A DNA stretch of 64,000 nucleotides, from NCBI RefSeq assembly GCF_030316825.1, contig NZ_JASZYU010000001.1:1674001-1738000 (forward strand). Reading direction: 5' to 3'. This DNA is from Variovorax fucosicus (lineage in GTDB: Bacteria; Pseudomonadota; Gammaproteobacteria; Burkholderiales; Burkholderiaceae_C). Position numbers and translations under genes: made by a program. Position 1 is the first letter of the stretch. Each line of letters begins with the position of its first letter. The notes beneath the pieces are model-generated. The model saw only the letters and a program-made list of their open reading frames with translations, searched no databases and was not told the DNA's origin. Shown here piece by piece: positions 60,419 to 64,000 of the stretch.

Positions 60419-60558
60419 GGATGCCTCAGCGCTGACAGGGAGAAGATAAGGACAGATGCGCCGTCAGTCGATCGACTTGACGGTTGTTAACAATAGAAAG
60501 CGCAAATACGTGCACTTTTCCCTGTGGCGGGTCGGCGAGCGGCTTGTCGAGGGCGCAC

Positions 60559-61032
60559 TCACCTGACGACGTAGCCGGCAAAGCGCCAGGTGCCGTCTTC
60601 GTCCCGTCGCATCGACACCAGCTCGGTTCGCGGCGGGTCGGTGCGAAACCGCGTCGCGAACTCGACGCTCGCGTAAAGGCCGGACGGGATCTGGCCGCCG
60701 TCGGCGACCTGCTGGCGCCGCACCACCATCCAGTTGCGCTCGACGACCGCGCCCAGAGGCTTGCGGCTGCCGGCAACATTGGCCACGAACTCCTCGCGTT
60801 TCGCGAAACGCTTGGTGACGGCCGATGCGCCTTCCCAGAGCCCGGCGATCTGGTCGCGATCGATTGCCTGCGCGATCTGCAATCCTGCATTGGCCAGGGC
60901 GTTGGGATCGAGATCGGGGGCCGCAGCCTGCTGCTGTGGCGCCGCCGGCGTCCGCGGGGCGGGCGTCTGGGCGAGCGCCGGGCCGGCCACGACGCACAGC
61001 GTGAGTGCCGCGGGCAGCATGAAACGTTTCAT
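60559..61032 (-). CDS. DUF4019 domain exported protein
   Basis: 157 residues. Signal peptide MKRFMLPAALTLCVVAGPALAQ, a Pro/Ala/Gln linker, then a DUF4019-like domain: IDRDQIAGLWEGASAVTKRFAKREEFVANVAGSRKPLGAVVERNWMVVRRQ and GLYASVEFATRFRTDPPRTELVSMRRDEDGTWRFAGYVVR. Members are periplasmic and of unknown function. The start at 61032 gives the signal peptide. It is last of the leftward set with the I78 inhibitor and TpgA-like genes. Confidence 0.83.
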   Translation of the reverse strand: MKRFMLPAALTLCVVAGPALAQTPAPRTPAAPQQQAAAPDLDPNALANAGLQIAQAIDRDQIAGLWEGASAVTKRFAKREEFVANVAGSRKPLGAVVERNWMVVRRQQVADGGQIPSGLYASVEFATRFRTDPPRTELVSMRRDEDGTWRFAGYVVR

Positions 61033-61085
61033 TGGATTTCCTTGAGGGTGGGTTGATACGGTGATGTTCGACGGCGCAGGGCCGC

Positions 61086-61418
61086 CTAGGCGCATCGCGC
61101 GCCCACGATGCGACCGCTCGGCTCGACATCCACGGTCAGTCGCGCGGCATCGGATTCGGTATTTTTTTGCGGGTCGTCGATCCGCTGCGCGCGAGCGCGC
61201 CGGGCTCCCGTGCGCTGGCGCAGTTCTTCCAGCAGTGGCAGGCTGATTCGCTGGCCCAACGCGAAGCGGCTGCGGGCGGCAAGACAGGCCTCAGGGGCGG
61301 CGACAAAGGCCGGCGGCGGCGGAATCTCGGACGACAGCGGCCGCACCTCACCCCGCATCTGGCAGCCGGCTGCCAGCGCGAAAAGCAAGAGGGTGGGGTA
61401 ACGACGCCAGTCGCCCAT
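61086..61418 (-). CDS. I78-family peptidase inhibitor, lipoprotein
   Basis: 110 residues. Lipoprotein signal with lipobox (LLLFALAAGCQ), then the I78 inhibitor core: CLAARSRFALGQRISLPLLEELRQRTGARRARAQRIDDPQ, followed by DAARLTVDVEPSGRIVGARCA with the two conserved Cys at start and end. Family members inhibit serine proteases. The TpgA-like stop lies only 7 bases upstream, so it is read with the autotransporter accessory gene. A truncated copy is found at 13043-13147. Confidence 0.85.
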   Translation of the reverse strand: MGDWRRYPTLLLFALAAGCQMRGEVRPLSSEIPPPPAFVAAPEACLAARSRFALGQRISLPLLEELRQRTGARRARAQRIDDPQKNTESDAARLTVDVEPSGRIVGARCA

Positions 61419-61425
61419 GCTGTTC

Positions 61426-62328
61426 TTACTGCCGCCCGTCCACCACTTCGATTTCGACACGGCGGTTGGGCTGCAGGCAGCTCACCAGCGCAGGGGTTTT
61501 CGCGGTGCCCTGGCACTGAGCCACCGGCTGGCGTTCCCCCATGCCTTGCGTACGGATCAGCCGGCGGTCGATGCCGTTTTGCGCCAGCAGCTCGCGCACG
61601 CTGTTGGCGCGCGCCAGCGAGAGCGCCGCGTTGTAGCTTTCGGAGCCCAGCCGGTCGGTGTGCCCGGTCACCACGATGCCTTGCAGTTGCTTGGCGTTGC
61701 GCTGGATCTCGACGGCCAGCCGCTCGACCTTTGCGCGGCCCTCGGGCAGCAGGTCGCTCACGGCCCCGCCGTCGAAGCGGAACAGGCCGTCGGCACCCAG
61801 CGTCACCTTCTGTGCCGGTGCCGGCGCCGGCGCGACCACCACCGGAATCGGCTTGGCCTCCGGCGGATTGACCAGCGCGGCGCATTCGGGGTTCTTCCAG
61901 TACATGCCGCTGGTCAGCACGTCCTTGTTGTAGCGCACCATGTACTGGCAGGTGACGTACTCGGGGCCCTTGCCGGTGCGGAAATGGAAGATGTAGTTCC
62001 ACTCGCGCACACCACCCAGGCCCTCGGTGAAATGCGGCCAGCTCAGCAACTCGCGCACCTGATCCTTGCCCATGCCGGTGCGCATGGCGCGCAACGCCTC
62101 CAGGCTCGGGAACGCGCCCTGCTCCCACTTGGCCGTGCTGAGCTTCGGGAAGTCTTCGTCCTTCGGCGGCGGCGGGTTGTCCCTTGCGACGTTGGCCTGC
62201 GCCTCGGGCAAGAGGGGGTAGCTCGCGCTGGCGCAGCCGCCGAGCACCAGCACGCACGCAACCAGCGGCGGCAAGGCCCCCAGCGCCATTGCCAGCAACG
62301 TCGCCTCCTGTGGTTTTTGATTTTTCAT
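61426..62328 (-). CDS. tpgA: TpgA-like BamE/OmpA lipoprotein
   Basis: 300 residues. Lipobox in VACVLVLGGCASASYPL, a SmpA/OmlA (BamE-like) domain at about 65-160 (FPSLEALRAMRTGMGKDQVRELLSWPHFTEGLGGVREWNYIFHFRTG), and a C-terminal OmpA peptidoglycan-binding domain (FRFDGGAVSDLLPEG, IVVTGHTDRLGSESYNAALSLARANSVRELLAQNGIDRRLIRTQGMGERQPVAQC, RRVEIEV). This two-domain layout beside a trimeric autotransporter gene is that of TpgA, which supports trimeric adhesin stability in Acinetobacter. The start at 62328 has GGGAG upstream; the adhesin stop lies 17 bases away. Confidence 0.87.
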   Translation of the reverse strand: MKNQKPQEATLLAMALGALPPLVACVLVLGGCASASYPLLPEAQANVARDNPPPPKDEDFPKLSTAKWEQGAFPSLEALRAMRTGMGKDQVRELLSWPHFTEGLGGVREWNYIFHFRTGKGPEYVTCQYMVRYNKDVLTSGMYWKNPECAALVNPPEAKPIPVVVAPAPAPAQKVTLGADGLFRFDGGAVSDLLPEGRAKVERLAVEIQRNAKQLQGIVVTGHTDRLGSESYNAALSLARANSVRELLAQNGIDRRLIRTQGMGERQPVAQCQGTAKTPALVSCLQPNRRVEIEVVDGRQ

Positions 62329-62345
62329 GGTCGAACTCCCCTGAA

Positions 62346-64000
62346 TCAATTGAACACCCACTCGGCACCGACTGTTGCGGCCGGACCGGCACGGCTCATG
62401 CCCACGCCACCCGTGACGCTCCAGCCATTGTTTTCGGCCGTCCGGCGGAAGCTCACGCCCACCGCGCTCTCGCCCTTGAAGGTGCCGTAGCCGATGCGCA
62501 TCACCGTCTTGCCCGGCAGTGACTGGCCGGGCATCTGCACGGCCATCGCGGCGGCCACGCCGGCATACGCATTGCGACCCACCCTGTTGATCTCGCCGCC
62601 GAGGGCATTGGCGCGTGCATCGGTGTATGCATTGGCCCCTGCGATGCCGCTGTTGAGCTGGTTCACGTTGACCGCGTCGGTGCCTGCCACGCCGGGCGCC
62701 ACGTTGTGCACCGTGACCGGACCGGTCGCGTTGCTGCCGCCCATCGACACGGTGTTGTAGTTGATGGAGCCATCCGGGTTGGTGTCGTACTTGACCGCCG
62801 ACCGGTCGACCACCGCTACCTGGCCCTGCACCCCCCTGAGCTGCGAGACGTTGACCGCATCGCTGTCGGCCGAACCCGCGGCCACGCCGGTGATCTGGCG
62901 GAACTGCCCGGTGGCCGCATTGCCAACCGACACGGCCGCCAGCGTGCTGGTGGTCGCGCCGATGGCGATGCGCTGCGAATCCGTCGCGGTGGGCGGCACA
63001 TAGCCTGCCACGCCCGCGGCGGTGGAGGCCACCGACCCCGCGCCCAACGCCACGCCGCCGGCCTGCGTCACGTTGGTGCCCGCACCGAGCGCGACACCCT
63101 GAACAGCCGCCGCCGAAGCCTGTGTACCCAAGGCGATGGAGTCGGCCAGGTGCGAGGTCGCTCCCTGGCCGATCGCGATGCCGCCCGGCGCGCTCTGCTG
63201 CACCACGGCGCCATTGCCGATGCCCACGCCGTTGTTGCCGTTGACCACGGTCTGCGGTCCCACCGCCACGGACTCCGCCCCGATGGCGAGCGAGTCGGCT
63301 GCGGTGGAGTTGGCGTGGAAGTACTGGATCGGCGTGACCGCGAAAGACTGCAGCGCGCCGCTGAGTTGGCGCACCGTGACCGCGTCCTGCGCCTGCGTGC
63401 CGTCGGCGACGTTGGTGATCTGGCGGTAGGTAGTGGCGCTGCCGACCGAGAGGGCGCCCAGCAGCGTGCGGTCGGTGGTGTTGTAGTTGATCAATGAACT
63501 GCCCGCCGGAATGCTGCCGGTGGAAGGCGCGACGGCCCGGTCGGAGACGGAGCCCGAGCCGAGTGCAACGGAGCCGGCGACGGTTGCACTGGCGTCCTTG
63601 CCCGAGGCGATGGCGTCGGCACCTGTGGCACCGAGGTTGTCTTCGTTGCCACCACCGACGGAGTTGACGCTGTAGTACTTGGTCTTGCTGCCGGCCACCA
63701 CGGTGTTCAGCTGGTTCAGGTTGACAGCGTCCGTGGCGGCCGTGCCGGCTGCCACGTTCGTGATCTGCGTGCCGCCGGCATTGATGCCGGTGGTGGTTAC
63801 GCTCGGGCCACCCACGATGGTCAGGCCGGCGTTGTCGATCCTGGTGTTGCCTGTGGTCACGGAGTTGAAAGTCGGATCTGCCACCACATCGACCCTGATC
63901 TGGTTGCCCGTGCGCGTGACGGTCGTGTTGCTGCCGTTGGCAAAGTCTGCCGTTGCGCCTGGCGCAATGTTTTGCGGCGTTGCCTCGCCATTGGCACTCA
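62346..64000 (-). CDS. trimeric autotransporter adhesin, YadA type (5' end outside window)
   Basis: About 551 C-terminal residues are visible. The passenger has YadA head/neck-type repeats (SIALGTQASAAAVQGVALGAGTNVTQAGGVALGAGS pieces, TNVAAGTAATDAVNLNQLN, VAAGSADSDAVNVSQLRGV), then the C-terminal anchor (GGEINRVGRNAYAGVAAAMAVQMPGQSLPGKTVMRIGYGTFKGESAVGVSFRRTAENNGWSVTGGVGMSRAG). The repeats form a trimeric stalk; the anchor builds the barrel. The chain ends WVFN, so the usual terminal aromatic is followed by one Asn. TpgA-like and I78 genes follow. The signal peptide and head are beyond the window. Confidence 0.93.
   Translation of the reverse strand, partial: SANGEATPQNIAPGATADFANGSNTTVTRTGNQIRVDVVADPTFNSVTTGNTRIDNAGLTIVGGPSVTTTGINAGGTQITNVAAGTAATDAVNLNQLNTVVAGSKTKYYSVNSVGGGNEDNLGATGADAIASGKDASATVAGSVALGSGSVSDRAVAPSTGSIPAGSSLINYNTTDRTLLGALSVGSATTYRQITNVADGTQAQDAVTVRQLSGALQSFAVTPIQYFHANSTAADSLAIGAESVAVGPQTVVNGNNGVGIGNGAVVQQSAPGGIAIGQGATSHLADSIALGTQASAAAVQGVALGAGTNVTQAGGVALGAGSVASTAAGVAGYVPPTATDSQRIAIGATTSTLAAVSVGNAATGQFRQITGVAAGSADSDAVNVSQLRGVQGQVAVVDRSAVKYDTNPDGSINYNTVSMGGSNATGPVTVHNVAPGVAGTDAVNVNQLNSGIAGANAYTDARANALGGEINRVGRNAYAGVAAAMAVQMPGQSLPGKTVMRIGYGTFKGESAVGVSFRRTAENNGWSVTGGVGMSRAGPAATVGAEWVFN

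Overview
The window is GC-rich chromosomal DNA with dense, short-spaced genes and many ATGA stop/start overlaps. Gene content (homoprotocatechuate pathway, SfnB/SsuA-type sulfonate genes, Bug-type solute receptor, AmpR/class A beta-lactamase pair, betaproteobacterial RdgC, IlvE plus zf-CHCC pair) points to a betaproteobacterium of the Comamonadaceae, most like Variovorax. This is inferred from gene content and codon usage only. No rRNA, tRNA, CRISPR array, prophage or transposase gene was recognised.

Layout. 1-2404: a leftward group (winged-helix regulator, beta-propeller protein, DUF899 protein cut by the window edge). 2632-4682: a more AT-rich stretch of small genes (unknown protein, DUF4288, YkvA/DUF1232, small membrane protein, one-domain EamA transporter). 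5004-12973: an envelope/lipid A group with three PAP2 phosphatases, an EptA-type phosphoethanolamine transferase, an ArnC-like GT2, an ArnT-like GT83 and a ChbG/NaxD-like deacetylase, the enzyme classes used to add phosphoethanolamine and an amino sugar to lipid A. 13043-14480: small genes, a decayed I78-inhibitor fragment and a hemerythrin-like protein. 14621-22721: two divergent organosulfur operons with an SfnB-like acyl-CoA dehydrogenase, three sulfonate-type substrate-binding proteins, a cysteine dioxygenase, a multi-rhodanese, an SsuD-like monooxygenase and a class II aldolase.

23080-30052: an exported protein, an M48 protease, AmpG, then a ketosynthase, chain-length factor and halogenase-like flavoprotein as in aryl-polyene clusters. 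30120-33381: a two-component system and an O-antigen ligase. 33378-35239: class A beta-lactamase with divergent AmpR-like regulator; AmpG lies 9 kb away. 35205-39983: zinc finger protein, IlvE, RdgC, two unknown envelope proteins and RadA. 40104-48859: a homoprotocatechuate (hpa) meta-cleavage operon with its MarR regulator, followed by a solute receptor, a class II aldolase and a PanE-like reductase. 49848-54931: a cluster of a RibD-like reductase, methyltransferase, GT4, degenerate pterin-synthase homologue, zinc-type dehydrogenase and CDP-alcohol phosphatidyltransferase. It looks like a dedicated, uncharacterised pathway for a pteridine-related conjugate. 54952-60418: membrane protein, alanine racemase, LplT, DMT permease, glutathione peroxidase and aquaporin. 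60559-64000: DUF4019 protein, I78 inhibitor, TpgA-like lipoprotein and the C-terminal part of a trimeric autotransporter.

Two families of structured intergenic repeat stand out. One (22740-22975 and 43435-43669) consists of divergent pairs of long hairpins around a nearly invariant 46-base core, with stem sequences that differ but keep pairing. The other (19707-19800, 38473-38565, 47965-48057) ends in a bulged hairpin whose outer stem also covaries.
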